Part shown: piece by piece, positions 45,924 through 58,900 of the stretch
Numbering within the stretch: the stretch's first letter is position 1
How the letters are laid out: each line of letters starts with the position of its first letter
Assembly: GCA_023014335.1 (NCBI GenBank)
Contig: JAECYW010000019.1
Span: 434,001 to 498,000 of the forward strand
DNA: 64,000 nt
Direction: 5' to 3'
Source of the DNA: Galerina marginata
Lineage: Eukaryota > Basidiomycota > Agaricomycetes > Agaricales > Galerinaceae
Program-made: the position numbers and the translations under genes
The notes under the pieces: generated by a model
Seen by the model: only the letters and a program-made list of their open reading frames with translations
Told to the model about the DNA's origin: nothing
Databases searched by the model: none

Positions 45924-48900
45924 CTATTCCCAACTGGGCTCCTTATCCCATCTTCCGACCTTTGTCCTACTTGTGACGGAATCAAAATCAAAAGGCCTGC
46001 TCCTTTTAACCCCAACCAACTTCCTCACTATGCCAATCCGCGGGTCTGTATTGGCATCGTACAATGATTTGAAGTCCCATATTGTTTCGCGTCCTGATGG
46101 ACAAGGCAACGACGATGCGAACTTGCCGAATTTGCCGAAAGCATGCTTCCGGTCTACCTGCCGGTTATAATCGGCGAAGGTAATTGGGTTGGACCCACTG
46201 TCCCTACCTAACCAGCTCTGTGGGTCCACAGAAGTGAGTGAAGATGCACGGAGAGCAGCTTCGGGGTCGTTGTTTCTAGCGTCTAGGTGGACAGGCTCTT
46301 CGCCCAGCTCCAGGGATTGTGTACCCCAACCTGTCGCAGATGGCCCGTCTTCTGACTCATTATTCTGTTCTGTCAACGGGGAGAATGAAATTCTATCTCG
46401 TTGAACGTCGACATCCGATGATACCTGAGGGAGTGTCTGCTTCCGGGAATTAGCATGATAACACCAGTATAATCAAACGACCATGCACACAAGGACAGTC
46501 GTCTCCATTGACATGAATAAGACTCACGTTGCACCTTCCACAGACAAATTTCTGGGTCTTGAGACCGGAAATTGTCACGCAGGAACGATGATGCCACTCG
46601 GAACATTGGGAACATCGAACAGTCGGCATACTTTCACTATCTACTCACTTCGTCAGCCCTTGAAATATCAAGATGGTATCCTCCCACCCACCTTCCCCTC
46701 CGCACATGCAATTGAAAACCTCAGCATCTCTGACTACTTCCTCGCAAACAAGGCATTTCTCAAGAAGAGTCGGTGTGGAATGCGAGACAATGACACTATG
46801 CGAAATATTTGTGGTTAGAGTTATTTCAATCCGATGGTATCCCGGACAGCGATGTGCAATCCTGGACGGGTGACGACCTCGCCGTCGATGCAAACCAGGA
46901 TCTGGAGATGATAAAATGGTTTTTAGAAAAGAATGAAATTGGTGGGATATTTCGTTAAGCGTGGTTTCTTCCGTTGTGGGCTTCCAAACTAATTCCCACC
47001 GACGTCCATTTGGAGGTATCGCTCGAGGCGGAGTTGGACTTGCTTCTGATTCAAGTGGTCGGCCAGCCTCATCAACTTCCTGAAACCTGTCCTCATCGCT
47101 ATCTATGCGGTGTTCAGAACCGTCAAAATGTGACCTGTTAATCTCATCTGATAGAATGTCAAAATTAAAACTATGTAGATACTCCAAAAGGCGACTTACT
47201 TTCGTAGTGAGCTATGCTAGCCGCGTCAAACGTCTGATGGATATTAGACCCCACAACAATTCCATATTTAAAAAAACTTGCCTTTTGACAGAGGCGATGG
47301 AAAAGATTGAAGGCCGCATGATTTCTATTGTAGGGTTCATCTTCATGACTTGTTTGACTATGCGCGTCGGAATCGATACTGATCATTACTTTCCCCCTGT
47401 GGGACAAGAGTACAAAATGCTAGACGTCCACGTTAGCCACAGACAAATGTCATATCCGTCACTCACATCTAGTCCCACGGAGGCGAAAGGGAATTGGTGA
47501 TCACTGAGGTAATCCAAACCTGACTGTGATAATCATTTAGTCAGAAATATAGGCAAATAGAGAAAGACTGCACCGAGACAGAAATAACCTTCGTTTTAAT
47601 GAGAATAATGGCCAGTTTTCACATTTAAAGCTAACTACGTACCGTCTGGAGTCCTAAAATAAGGCTTGGTTTCAAGCCTTTCTTGAGAACTTGACCAAGT
47701 ATCCGATCAAGTGCTCCTTCGCATTCTAACCTGTGTCAGTCGAAGCCTCTTCCTTACGAACAATTTTACACAAACCGCCATCAAAGACAAGGAAGGAATG
47801 CTTGGATTTAAGGGGAGAGACTGCAAGTAGCTGAAGGAGATTCGGATGCCTTGTAAAAAATCAGTTAGCTATGAGCTACCAAGGACGCTAAAATTGTCTT
47901 GTTTTACATGATTTTCTGGTGGAATCTAGCAACTTCGGAACAGCGCTAACATACATTCAGAGATAGAAATAATTAAATTTAACACTGTAATTGACACTAA
48001 CCTCCTTAGCACGATTTCCTTCGTAACACTTGATAGCCACAACTCTGCCAAAGGCCCGTGCAGAGTAGAATCGATATCCGCGTCCCTTGTAAATCTCCAG
48101 CCCTAGGGACATATCTTCTTCAGGAAGCTGCATAGGGCTCAGTCCATAGCCAAGTCCTTTTTTGGGGCGAGACATACCACCGGTGACCCTTCAACGATTC
48201 CAGGTGATGGCTGATAGGAGTCTACGTAAATGTGGCCATGATGGTCTTCAGTTTAGTTAATCAACGACAAGCACAATAGGTGCGGACCTATGCCTCGTGT
48301 TCCCTCCATGACCGTGTAGTTACCCTGAATACTATAAAACTGTCCACCGTTGATGCTGAAATTGTTGGCACCAAGGAAAAGGGATCCTCTATTACCACAT
48401 TTTAGCATATCAACGAGCGGCCAAAGGAAATATCTGAACCTGGCAGGGATGTCTTCTTTCATCGGGTTTTCATCAAGATTTAACAGAGCCGGAGAGAAAC
48501 ATCGAGGAAAGGGAATGGGCCTGTCGTTCCTTTCCTGCAATTTCAAATTATCACGGGTTGGAATCACGAAATCTCCGAGGAGTATACCGCATCGCAGCTC
48601 CTGGGTTCATCATTTAATAATTCTAGCCCCTCTGGTCCATCTGATGACTCGTGAGTTTTGATCTTATATCATAGTCCAGTTGAGCAACAGTGAACATTTG
48701 CTTACCGACTACTGCACTTGAAGGAGGATACGCGATCATTGGCGAAGGAGGGACCTCGTTCCCCGTTTCAAGCCCGTCAGAGGTGACGATAACCCTAGCT
48801 GCGATCTTGGGGAGCTGTCTGGTATGAAACATAACTGGAAGGGAGTGTAGTGCTATTGCTATAACCCCTAAGATTAACACGGATGTCGAGGGGAAAGAAT

Positions 48901-49074
48901 TTGAGGCAGTTGTGTACCGCCCAGTGGAGACGGACAAAACCGGTGCCTGTCCAACAGCCACCCATTTATTTTTGAGTTACAGCCAACTTATATGGGCACA
49001 GGACAGATAACACAGCCTACAGTGCCTTGCATAACGATCGGCATTCCAACGCATAGCAAAAACTGTGTGGTCAT
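45924..49074 (-). CDS. Kinase-like protein with N-terminal membrane segment and C-terminal PHD-like finger
   Basis: Fourteen exons on the minus strand: 49074-49021, 48946-48706, 48640-48588, 48534-48288, 48245-48178, 48127-48002, 47945-47908, 47849-47776, 47725-47643, 47523-47441, 47396-47200, 47147-46692, 46640-46528 and 46424-45924. They sum to 777 aa with all phases in agreement. The first exon is the least certain. A hydrophobic segment (SVLILGVIAIALHSLPVMF) lies at about 40-58. A basidiomycete lead motif, NNFSINGGQFYSIQGNY, precedes the kinase-like part (about 222-400): GRGYRFYSARAFGRVVAIKC with the VAIK lysine, HPNLLQLLAVSP, LVFDG hinge. HRD and DFG motifs are not found, so it is probably a pseudokinase. 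A PHD-like C4HC3 finger follows (about 553-611: CLVC, CMC, VRCSQCSEWHHRSC, VCGRC), then a 165-residue polar tail. Confidence 0.7.
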
Positions 49075-49735
49075 GTATTCTCCTCACCATGCCCGTCACT
49101 TCTTGTCTCCCGTAGTCAGACTACAAAATTCGTAGTCTTTTTTATCTGCACTGATCGACCACTTACTACGTCACTTCTAGCCTTGGAAAAAATTTCATCC
49201 GTCACGGATTTTGCTCACAGGAGGTGGGAAAAAGTGGTGCTCAAAGCAAATAGGCTGCGAAGTTCGATGGAAATTCGATAACATTGTTTTTTTGTTGCAG
49301 GACAGGCGATCAGCGGATCCACAACGCGCGCATAACAGCATCACCCCGATGCGGGCTGATTCCCTGACGCTCCCTGGTCAACACACGCAAACAAGAATTC
49401 GATGGAGGACCACTGCAGATCGCTATCAAGGTTGAAGGCACTGTTTTATTCTATGCGACAGAGCCGCACCTTTGGCAGCACTTAATATAAGGTTCGTTGA
49501 CCTGTTAGGACGGGTTTAGTACTGCAATTTATCACCCCAACGAGACTTCCTCCGTGGATGGCGCAGCTCCTGAAACGTGTTTTGTAGGCCATTGCATAGC
49601 ATGGCATATTCAAGTCCATTTTTCTTTTACTTTAAGGCATTCTATGTACTCGAGTAAATATGTATTTGTAAAGAATATATTTTATAACATATTTACCTAC
49701 TACGCAAGATCTGGACTGCTTCCAATGTCGGCTAC
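49075..49735. other. Intergenic upstream of the kinase-like gene
   Basis: About 660 bp. It holds the promoter of the minus-strand gene; no other gene is seen. Confidence 0.3.
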
Positions 49736-50092
49736 TCAAACCTGTACTTCTACCCCATACTGAACCCACAGTGCTCGCGTCACCGTATCCCTCAACAAGG
49801 GTGGAATTGACATTGGCCCTGCCTGCCCCTGTAGTCGATGCACTAGGGCTGCATTGCCGGTGAACGTGCGCTTACAGGGCAGCTCGATCCAAGGGCCGGA
49901 CGGGGCGTTGATGGGCGAGAGGTTGATCAGGGACGTAACCGTTCGGGAGGAGAGGTTGAGGAATAGCAGGGACGTTACTTTTTTCGGCGAATCCACTGGC
50001 AGTACCTGGCTGCTGCTGCTGTGCCGGATTCCAGAAGAACTGTGATAGTGCTGTCCATGATCGCTGGCAGGCGGTGACGGAAAGAAGGCCAC
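49736..50092 (-). CDS. Hypothetical reading frame in a GC-rich block
   Basis: A 118-codon minus-strand frame, open and not low complexity in its second half (LFLNLSSRTVTSLINLSP, PSGPWIELPCKRTFTG). It lies at the 3' side of a GC-rich block (about 49750-51110) whose minus strand contains other open pieces and a pyrimidine-rich 5'-UTR-like stretch at about 51000-50940, so it could be the last exon of a gene I cannot reconstruct. Family unknown; it may equally be a chance frame. Confidence 0.25.
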   Translation of the reverse strand: MAFFPSPPASDHGQHYHSSSGIRHSSSSQVLPVDSPKKVTSLLFLNLSSRTVTSLINLSPINAPSGPWIELPCKRTFTGNAALVHRLQGQAGPMSIPPLLRDTVTRALWVQYGVEVQV

Positions 50093-52539
50093 GTTGAAGG
50101 GGGCAGAGATGGTCAGCCATTGATTGACGCGGGGAAAGGAGGCCGCGGGGATGGAGTCGTATCATCCGCGCCGACATCAGAGGGAGACGCAGCGTGGCAT
50201 TATCATCCGTGCGCATCGAGAAGTTAGAGGTGGCAGCGGTATGGCGGGGTCGTCCGTGTGGATCTGCGTGGACGTCACTCGATGTGGTGGAGGCGGTGTG
50301 ACGACGGTGCTACGTCGACAAAGTGGGGCAGTTGACTGGATCCACGGTGCTCGAAGAGGGCTGCATTAGCTGACATGGGGGGGAAGCGGCGGCGTGCCAG
50401 TGGCGTCGCCTGCATCAGCATCGTAGGCCGTAGTGGAAGCGTCAACTATGTCGACGCAGGTGGAAGCGAAGGTGGCAGTGGTTGCGGTTGTATCCACGTC
50501 GATGCCCGAGCTGTGTGGCTGCTTCAGCCACGGCGAGGAGGTGGGATGGCTTTAACCATGTCCATGGCGGTTGAGGAGGCGGACGCGGGGCTGCTTTATC
50601 CTGGAAGAAGTGTGATCACCGCAGCTACGTCGACGAGGTGGATGAGCGAAAGTATCACCTCTTTTGTCAGGAAGAACTCAGCCAAAAGGCGGCAGTGCCA
50701 GGTTTTTGCTGTAACATGGCAGCAAATTTGGAGTGTCATGGAGTGGCGACATGTTGAGCGGCGCTGGGGTGTCCTGAGGTGTGGGTAAGCTGCACAGCGG
50801 GGCTCATTGTATGCGACGTACCTAGTGTACCCACTCGACATCCTTGTTGCGGGCCCACATACCTCATTGGAGGGGAGGGGCACTCGGATCGGCGCCGGGC
50901 ATCGTTTAGGCAATGTCAGGTGAGGGCAGGGGAATGGGTGTATGGGTGGGAGACGCGTCTGGAGGGAGGAGAGGAGAGTGAGAGGTTGAAAAGTCGAACA
51001 CCGACAACGACGGAAATAGAAGCGGGCCTAAAAATAGGTCGCGGGGTTTGCCGGCTAAAGGCCAAAAAATTGGCTGGGTCAGGACGATAAAAGAACGAGC
51101 ACTATACACAGCATGCAAGGGGGTAGGATTTTCATAGGAAACCGACTTAGAAGAGCTATCAAAACGGACAAATTGTCAATATGTATTTCAGCCCATGAAT
51201 GAGCTATTTCATCGATTAAATTGTCAATAGTACTTTTTTATTGGATTTAAACAGTAAATACGACAAATTTTCTTGTTAAAAATCTAGTAACTCAAAGCTA
51301 ATTAGGATTTCAACATAACTATATGGCTTACATTGTTTATAACCATTTTCAAAAAAGTAAAATATTCAACAGAACTTCCAACCATGATTTACTACAGAAA
51401 GAAGTAAAATCCTCAAGTGATCTTTGAGCGGGTAATTCTAAATTAACTGTTTGAATATTTCAACATGGTGTTCTATAAAATAAAAGCACAGGAGAAAACT
51501 TCAAATCAATATTGACAAATGTGGTCAAGTACTCGAGACGACTAATATCGAAAAAAAGACTTTGAGAAAATTTGAACCATTCACTGACGAAGATCTCAAA
51601 CTTTCAACTGGGCGAAGTTACCAAAAAAGACTGGATCACGATTTGATGTCTTCCACGAGGATGACTTCAAATCTTCAATATCTCGATCTCGGAAGAAATC
51701 CGTCAGAAAAAACTTCAAGTTTTTTCTGAGTTGATCCCGATCTGAGTTGGTTCGGAGTGATCGGGCGTGAACCAGATCAGATCAGATCAGTGCACAGAGT
51801 TGAGCTGAGCTGCGCTGGTCTGCGCTGGTCTGCGCTGGTTCTCAACTTATGACCGCACCTCAACACATAGCGACGATTTGGTTAATATGGTCACAGAAAA
51901 CCTTACGCAAATCTACAAGAGTATTCGACTGCTCGCCTGGAACCTCTCATACGAGAGAGGTTCAAAGTTTGAGGGATTGGTCGCGTTCGCCGATAACGCT
52001 GCGATTTGCCTGTTACGAGGCGATTGGATATTCTCAACGTGATTCTACGTCGATAAAATTGGCGGCGAGGGGGGCATAGATCAACGCTAGCTAACAGAAA
52101 GAAAAATTAGCATAGAATCACAACAAATGGAAGCCAGATCTACTTCGCAAATCCTCTGTCGACAAAGTCAAGCCTGAGAGCGAGACCGTCTGCGAGGCAT
52201 TCAGGGTATTGCCCTCCTTGTCCTTCTAGAAGCGCAAGACGTCCCAGAGGAGCACAAGGCCATGGTGAACCCACTTGTCGCATCAATGCACGCATCGAGT
52301 CGTGCGGAATCGTACTGCCACGGCATCGCCAGTTATGATTGAAACGATTCAGTGGAAGATCCTCGCCGTCGCGCCGTAAGTGGCGCCATGATTGCTAGCA
52401 GTCGAGGATGCAAGAATTAACAGGAATAGTCGAGGCGCCTTTGGGGCTAGGAAGAGGTGGAGGAGGTTAAAATTAACAGGAATAGTCAGAATCAGATGGG
52501 TCAACAGGACTTACATATATATAATGAAGAATCGGGAGA
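50093..52539. other. GC-rich to AT-rich transition, no recognised gene
   Basis: 50093-51110 is GC-rich with open but unrecognised frames on both strands. 51120-51750 is AT-rich and without coding potential. Short tandem repeats lie at about 51773-51790 (agatc) and 51811-51840. From 52400 'aattaacaggaatagtc' occurs twice within about 70 bp (about 52414 and 52470). Confidence 0.3.
51811..51840 (+). repeat. Three-copy tandem repeat of tgcgctggtc
   Basis: Three consecutive 10-bp units, the last with one change, directly after a gagctgagc run. Confidence 0.9.
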
Positions 52540-53519
52540 TTACACAGCCCAAGGACGTACTACGCGACTTTGACGTCGCAAAAACAAGCCGGGCCAATAG
52601 AGAGTGGGCCGGGCAGAAAAGAACCCGTGCATCGATACAACGGTTCCGATTTGAGCGAATTTTGAATTTCGCTGTATCAGATACAAACGAAATGGCCAAA
52701 CAGCGACCACAGGCGCTGCAGGCGGTATGCGAGCACGGCTGGAAATGAACGCGAAATAATGGAAGATAAAAGAATCGATGGCACAGTGTTGCCAAACAAA
52801 TCGACGCCAATTGGTGTCTTTCTGCGTCATGTGATTTGGGTCAATTCGTTTCGTTTCGGAACGATTCTTCTCCTCTTGCACGCCATCCATGTTCATTTGG
52901 ACCAATCTAATGAACCTCTGGCGTTTTTGTCCTTATACTTATGTTTACCTATCACCCACGTTCTAAAAGTCTCTCAGCCCGGCCAGCACGGCATTTTGCA
53001 GGCTCTTAGGCGTTCCCATTTGGCCTGCTCCGAAGAGCTGAGGGCATTAACGGCTCTATCGACTTGGATACAGCGGGGTGTCTCCACAAATGTACGGTAG
53101 CTACTGTGCTTAAATTCAGACAGGGAGGATGTCGCCGCTGGTCCTCCTTGGGGTGACAGAGCATCTGCACAGTATGTCTCGCTTCTCTATGTTGTAAATT
53201 TATACTAATTTTTGCGGTCGATTAGGTAGCGTTTTAGCGCTCATTGACGCTGCGTTGCGAACGCCCCATCTTCCCCGAACAGGCAAATCGCAGCATCATA
53301 GACAAGCGCGATCAGCCCTTCCTTGTTCATCTGGTCTGCCCCGATGAACACTTTGGCATGAAGACTATCTCAGGATACATACAGATGGAAGACGCAGGAA
53401 ACTTCAGTGATGCTTTTCCTTATTTGAGGAATTAACGGCCAGGTGCGTATTTATTATTGCCGTTGCAGATGTTGTATTTGGGATCGAACCGAAACTCGCC
53501 GAGAGCAACCTTGCGCCGC

Positions 53520-54260
53520 GTAATCGTCGAGCTATGCTCGAAAGCCTGCCTGAAGAGACAATCCTGCTGCTAATAGACTTTTGCACGACCACCAGACCTC
53601 TCGTCTGCGAGACGAGACGGCCGAATCTCCGTCACAGCCGTCAAGACAGCGGCGCCTGCGCCTTCTTATCTTTCCTGTCTCACACTCAGTCGTAGTTCAA
53701 TAGCCACCACTTTCGTTTCGTCTGACACTATAACTCCTCGCTCTCCTTGCATCAAGACTGTCCCAGCCGACAATGCATCGAAAAGAGTTTCCGTACACGT
53801 CATTTCCTCGCCAACTACACCACCTCCCGGTACTACACCTCAGCCTGCCATCCCAGGGCTTCCTCCGGTGAAGCATCTATCACCCCGCATCTATTTCCGG
53901 CATTTCGTAGACCACATGGAACAATTCATCCTCTTCCTAGTATCATCAGCGGCAAGTTCTCAGGCCAGACTATTCATACTTGCAACCTGATTGAATTTGG
54001 CGATTTCCAGGTGTATCACGGACAAAGAAGCCGAGTGTCCAGCATGTGCGCGCGAGCATGGTGTCATACGCGAAACCAGGCTCAACAAGGAGAAGCTGGC
54101 GGACCAGCAAGTCGTGTTCCTGTCGGAGGTGCAGGAGAACTGGTTCGAGGCGGTCGCTTCTGCCTATGGGAGAGGTGTGCTCAATGGACCGCTCAATGGA
54201 CCGAGGATGGAAGGGGGTCGCATAGTGCTTGGGAAGTTCACGAGTGTCTTTTGGTCTTGA
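53520..54260 (+). pseudogene. VPS11 (PEP5) fragment with internal deletion
   Basis: Pieces of the HOPS/CORVET subunit Vps11 in correct order: LPEETILLLIDFCTTTRPL (about 53546-53603), PRIYFRHFVDHMEQFILFL (53883-53939), and the end of the C-terminal RING and tail, KEAECPACAREHGVIRE followed by NWFEAVASAYGRGVLN (about 54027-54190), which follows an AG acceptor at 54010. The first half of the RING and the about 100 residues that normally lie between the second and third pieces are missing, and a stop blocks the direct join. Everything N-terminal of the first piece is absent. It is a truncated duplicate of a core gene whose intact copy should lie elsewhere. Confidence 0.7.
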
Positions 54261-54607
54261 ATTTATTTCTTTCCCTATATTATACCTCGATTTTTTTAAC
54301 GTCTCCGGTTTGGGTCACATTACCTAAGTCCTACATCCTATGAACACAGAGTTAAACTGCAGGATATACATATGGGCAGCATAGAAGTCTCAGTGATTCA
54401 TAAAGCTCAGACTACAATGACGTGCATTACTGCCATTGCCCAAAGGAAATTTTACTTTGGTGCAATGCTACCAAAGCAGAAAAGTTGAAGAGTATGATTC
54501 CTCAGTTTCCTCGACAACAGTACCTTCATGGGAAGGTTCCAGGTCGCGGTTTAGATGTAGTACCAGGTATATGTCCTGCACACTTTAAATTTGAAACTCG
54601 CTCCCAT

Positions 54608-55212
54608 TCAGGTCGAAACAAAAAGTAACCCAAGGAGACTTGTGACTCCAGTGCCTTGCGTGTCCTTCCATCGGTCAACGAAACACGATGTTTGTGCCCT
54701 GATCTTTAAGGTGGGGTGGAAGCCGGTATGCTTGAGCGACTGTCTAACTCGATGTTGCATCAAGAGGTCCGAAATCGAAGGCATCATCCTCGTGGTCGAT
54801 TTGAAAATGTCATCGCTTGATAACTGGAGCTGGCCTTCAAGATCTTCAACGATAAGGTGTGTGATACTTATACCGTGGATTAGTCGGACCCTCGGAACCT
54901 CTGCGAAGCTTTTGAGATAGAGTGATTTCAGGTTTCGAGAGCGACAAAGACTCTGGAATAGACTCTGGAAAGTATCGTTGTTTGACATGCTACCTTCGAT
55001 GAATATTGATATTTCAATTCGCGATCGAAGATGAATGAGGCTGATCGGATATGGCACACCATTCCAAGATCAGGAAGCCTCCGACTTGTTATTAGGGTGC
55101 GGAGCATCTTCCAAGTGGGACTTGGACGTCTGAAGTTGGCACAATAGCGATCTTGAATTCTGAGAAGAGCTAATGGTGTGCGCGCATGCAAAGCACCTCG
55201 AGACGAGAGCAA
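54608..55212 (-). pseudogene. F-box/LRR-like protein debris
   Basis: A minus-strand frame contains SLFQSLCRSRNLKSLYLKSF and, after a gap, ISITHLIVEDL, the leucine spacing of agaricomycete F-box/LRR proteins. Upstream, at 55212-55060, other frames look like the preceding F-box protein region but contain stops. No F-box is readable. The call rests on pattern only. Confidence 0.3.
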
Positions 55213-58200
55213 ATACGCGGAGAGCGTGGATGGATGCTTGGCAATTTTTGTTTTGGGCTCAAGCCTATCTTCTTCGTGACTTCTGATTCAAAGGAAAAGA
55301 TTCGTTCAGAAATTGGGTGAGTTGCGACGAGACGCGAGACCAAATAGCAGTTTTGCCGAGAACAGGCGAAATTCTACTTGGATTGGTACAATGGGGTCAG
55401 GGGTAAAAAAAAAGTGATGCACTTGAGGACCAAAGTGGTGGCTAACCGAAACATAATTCAGTGCGGCTGTTGTGGCATTGTGCTTGTGATCCGCCACTCT
55501 GCTCGGCCATCGTGAAGATGCGATGTCATCCTTGTACGCGTCAGCGATGGAGTTCTTGGTTAGCTTCTCGTCAGTGTCTGTCACTTCTGTGCGCAATAAG
55601 AGATGGTCGTCATGGTTCAACCGAGTCGAAGTGTTGAGGGCTCTGAGGGTTCCGTCCTGCCATTTGTTATTATCTGTTCAAATAGTGGTGAACGAGGTAA
55701 TGACTCGCCAGTCTCCAGGCATGGGTTACTCGTTAACCGAACCACCATGATAACCAACTGCAAGAAGATGGTCGACCCGCACCATCCCTCTAAGTTTCGT
55801 GAAGGAGTCGGTTATTATGCTTGGGGCTGCTGAGCCGAATCGGTGGTGCATCCGTAGCCGGTTGTGCGTGTAACCGCGACAGCCAGTTTTCGCAGTACTT
55901 ATGCAACTCCCTGAACCTCTCATATGTTGCCTTCTGAATCAAGATTGAGGAAAGCGGAAAGCGGCAGTTCATCAGAGCCATCCAAATGAACGAGCAGGAG
56001 ACCAGAGACTTTCTGCAGCCGACCGACCAGGAAAAAATGTTCATCGGAGCCAGATGAACACGGAAAAGATAGAAAAGGCGACCGGTTGTGCTTGACCGTG
56101 ATCCTGAAGCTTGCTTGTACCAAAATTACAGAAAGCCTCCATAACGTCGACCTACGTCGGTAAGATTGTGGGCGAAGAGGGTAGAGGTTCAACGCTACCT
56201 ATTAAAAGCGAAATTAGTAAGGAAACCTGATAAACCGATGCAAGACGTACTGTGCGGCTCCTCGATCACCGAAGACGAGCTCGACGAGCACCAGAAGCAT
56301 CTTTAGGGTGCTTAATCCTTCCTGCCTGTCTCCTCCAGGTTCTATGATGGGAGCTGCGCGACCTGAACGACCATGGTAAATCTAATGGTCAAGAACAGCA
56401 GTTGCGAAGAATAGCGCTTACTTCGAAACCGCATATATGTCGATAACGTCATTCTGATCTAAAATCACAAGGAAAGCGGTTCAGGTACTCAGTTCATCAG
56501 AGCCACATGAACGAGCTAGACACCGAGCCGGCCAGGATTGAAATATTGAAGACTGAGAACGAGAACGCCGGCGGTCCATTCGATACTGAGGTCGCTCTAT
56601 CGTAGCATGCCATCGACCACCAGAATAGACTGGCGGTACTGCACCCTAAATAGTATGTCAACACCAGAAGAATTAGATTGAAAATGAATCTTACCTGACT
56701 GCCAGTGTGGAATGGTAGTGGTCGACGGCGAGTGCCTTGTATACAGAGATATTGACGGAAATATGACGGCCTTGCGTAGTTTATGGCCAACGAATCCACT
56801 AGTGGATGAGACAGAGACGCCAGGAATTTTTGTAAACAAAATCGTTGACGATGCAAAAGAATCGAAATGAATGTTGACAATGTACGAAGGACTTGGAACG
56901 ATTTTGACTCTCTGTGCAGCACGTGATCTCGGATTTGTCATGGGTATTTTTGGACTATGAAGCGACGATTCATTCCTTATCCTTACCTCTTGTACGACGG
57001 CCCTCATGTTCATCTGGTCAGTACTGATGAACCTGGCCATCCGGGTGAAGCTCGGGTCTCTACATTGTCCACGTTCAAAAGGCTCTGAAGAATCGCAAAT
57101 TCTTCGAGAGGTAAGTTTTTTTGGGGCATTTATTTTGCGACTTTTCCCCGTTTCGCAGCCATGTTGACTTTCTCCACAAACAGGGCGTTCGATCTGTTCC
57201 AGATATGGCATCGAGATTGCTGTTTTCAAGTGGCCTTGGTGTCTGATGACTGGACTGCACTCTCATCTCCAAGCAGTACCACCGATTTATCAGGCTCTTG
57301 CGCGTTCATCGTGGTCTGCTTCGATGAACGTTTTTTCCTTGGTGTTTGGTTGCAAAAAATTGCATGATGGAAATCCCCCCAGAGGTAAATTTTCTCTCCC
57401 ATCTTCCCTCCTACAGCACCGAATCGATTTCAATTCATTTATAGTGTATAAATACCTCTTCCCTGCAATTTTCGTGATCACGACTTCACCCGTACTACTT
57501 CTGTCCACATAAGCCTTCACAGACGTGTGAGATAGCAGCGACAGTTGATTCTGGTAAGCTTTTTCTATCAACGTTCCCGATACTTCTGTTCTCAACTTGA
57601 TCAATCCTATCACAGCCCGCCGTTATTTTTCGTACACTTTTAGTGCCTTTCGTGCGATCTCTTGCCCTTGGCCAGTGCTCTTCGAAGTCCAAGTACGCGT
57701 TGATGACGATTCTCAACACTTCGATTCCGAATTGACTAGTTATCCCAGAAGGTTCCGAAATTCGAGAGTCCGCTCCTCCACCTGTCTACATGTCCGCCTG
57801 TCCGCATTCAGCCCTCCGGTCCGCCAGACGCAGATGCGGTCATGATTCCATCCAAGCTCGTAGCTTCAAGTCGTCAAGTCCCTTGTTTCTTCTTGCCCTC
57901 GCATCTCTACATCTCTATTTTTTTTGCCTCGACACTCATGCCAGTCTCCTGGTAAGTAATACATTTCTGGTTTATTATGTTCCAGAGCTGAGCTCCTAAA
58001 TCGCAGGTTCTATCGTGTCTTATCATCGTCGCCTCCATCCTCGGGACCTCGCCTGCCTCAATTAGTCTCGTTTCTTGAAACTGTCAGAATTTCAGATACC
58101 GTCTATTACCTGTGGACGCCAAGTCAACCACGTGGCAGTCCGGAGCACCGCCAATGGGAATCAAGGGCGTTGGCTTGCAAAGTCAGTATATGCACAATTC

Positions 58201-58900
58201 TTTACCTTGCCATTATTTAACTTTAGTCTAGTGTCTCTAGAGGAATCCTGAAACGGGCGAAACCTGCAATTTCTTTCATGGAGGTAAGTTATTGTCATCT
58301 TTATAAACAGGAGTTGCTTAAGGGTTTGTAGGATGGTGACGCTCCCGCTCTATTCGTGGTTCAAGAAGGTTTTGTCTGGCCGAATTTTATTCTGAACGAA
58401 GCCGTTCTTACGTCGGCTGGCTTTACGATATTCTTCGCTTCAACATTTTCCGCTTCAACTTGGCGATTGGACGACAGTGAAACTCGGTCATGTTGTCTAC
58501 GTCAAAGGCATTGCTCGGGTGTTTATCAAAGCTGCCAATGTTCAACGCTGTAAAGACTCGAAAAGTTTTCAACAATCGTCATCCAAGAGCCGTGGGGAAT
58601 TCGTGGGTGTTTGGCCGCGGCGATTTCGCCAAACAAAACAACGGTCAATAATTGAAATCCCAGTCCCACTTATGTTCTTCACCTCCCGACAAGACCCGCT
58701 CCGATGAACTGGACATGACTTTGTTTCTAGCGGATTCTACACATCGCCCTAGATCGCTCTCGCCCCGCTTAAGTGACTTGGGTTCTCCTGGTCATGAGGT
58801 ATTTTTTTTCGTTGTCTCTCGTCGTCTGCGGTCGTATTAATTTCCTTCCGCACCACAGGACGTTCGACATCGCTACATCCGAGCTCTGTCACCACCGGAT
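55213..58900. other. Repeat-derived region, no intact gene
   Basis: Minus-strand frames at about 55620-55450 (LLLRTEVTDTDEKLTKNSI) and 57600-57290 (LIKLRTEVSGTLIEKAYQ) are paralogous to each other, and several good introns can be drawn (for example near 57960 and 58285), but no chain of exons holds together. A plus-strand piece at about 58260-58450, with ETGETCNFFHG then GDAPALFVVQEGFVWPNFI, looks coding; I do not recognise it. Confidence 0.3.

Noticed and set aside
47251..47298. A 48-bp GC-AG intron (gcaagt...atcag) inside exon 11 of the kinase-like gene.
   Set aside because: It is possible, but the stretch is a multiple of three and stop-free, so the simpler unspliced reading was kept.
48623..48961. 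A separate short gene upstream of the kinase-like gene.
   Set aside because: There is no ATG at its head, and splice phases join it to exons on both sides, so it was merged into the 14-exon model.
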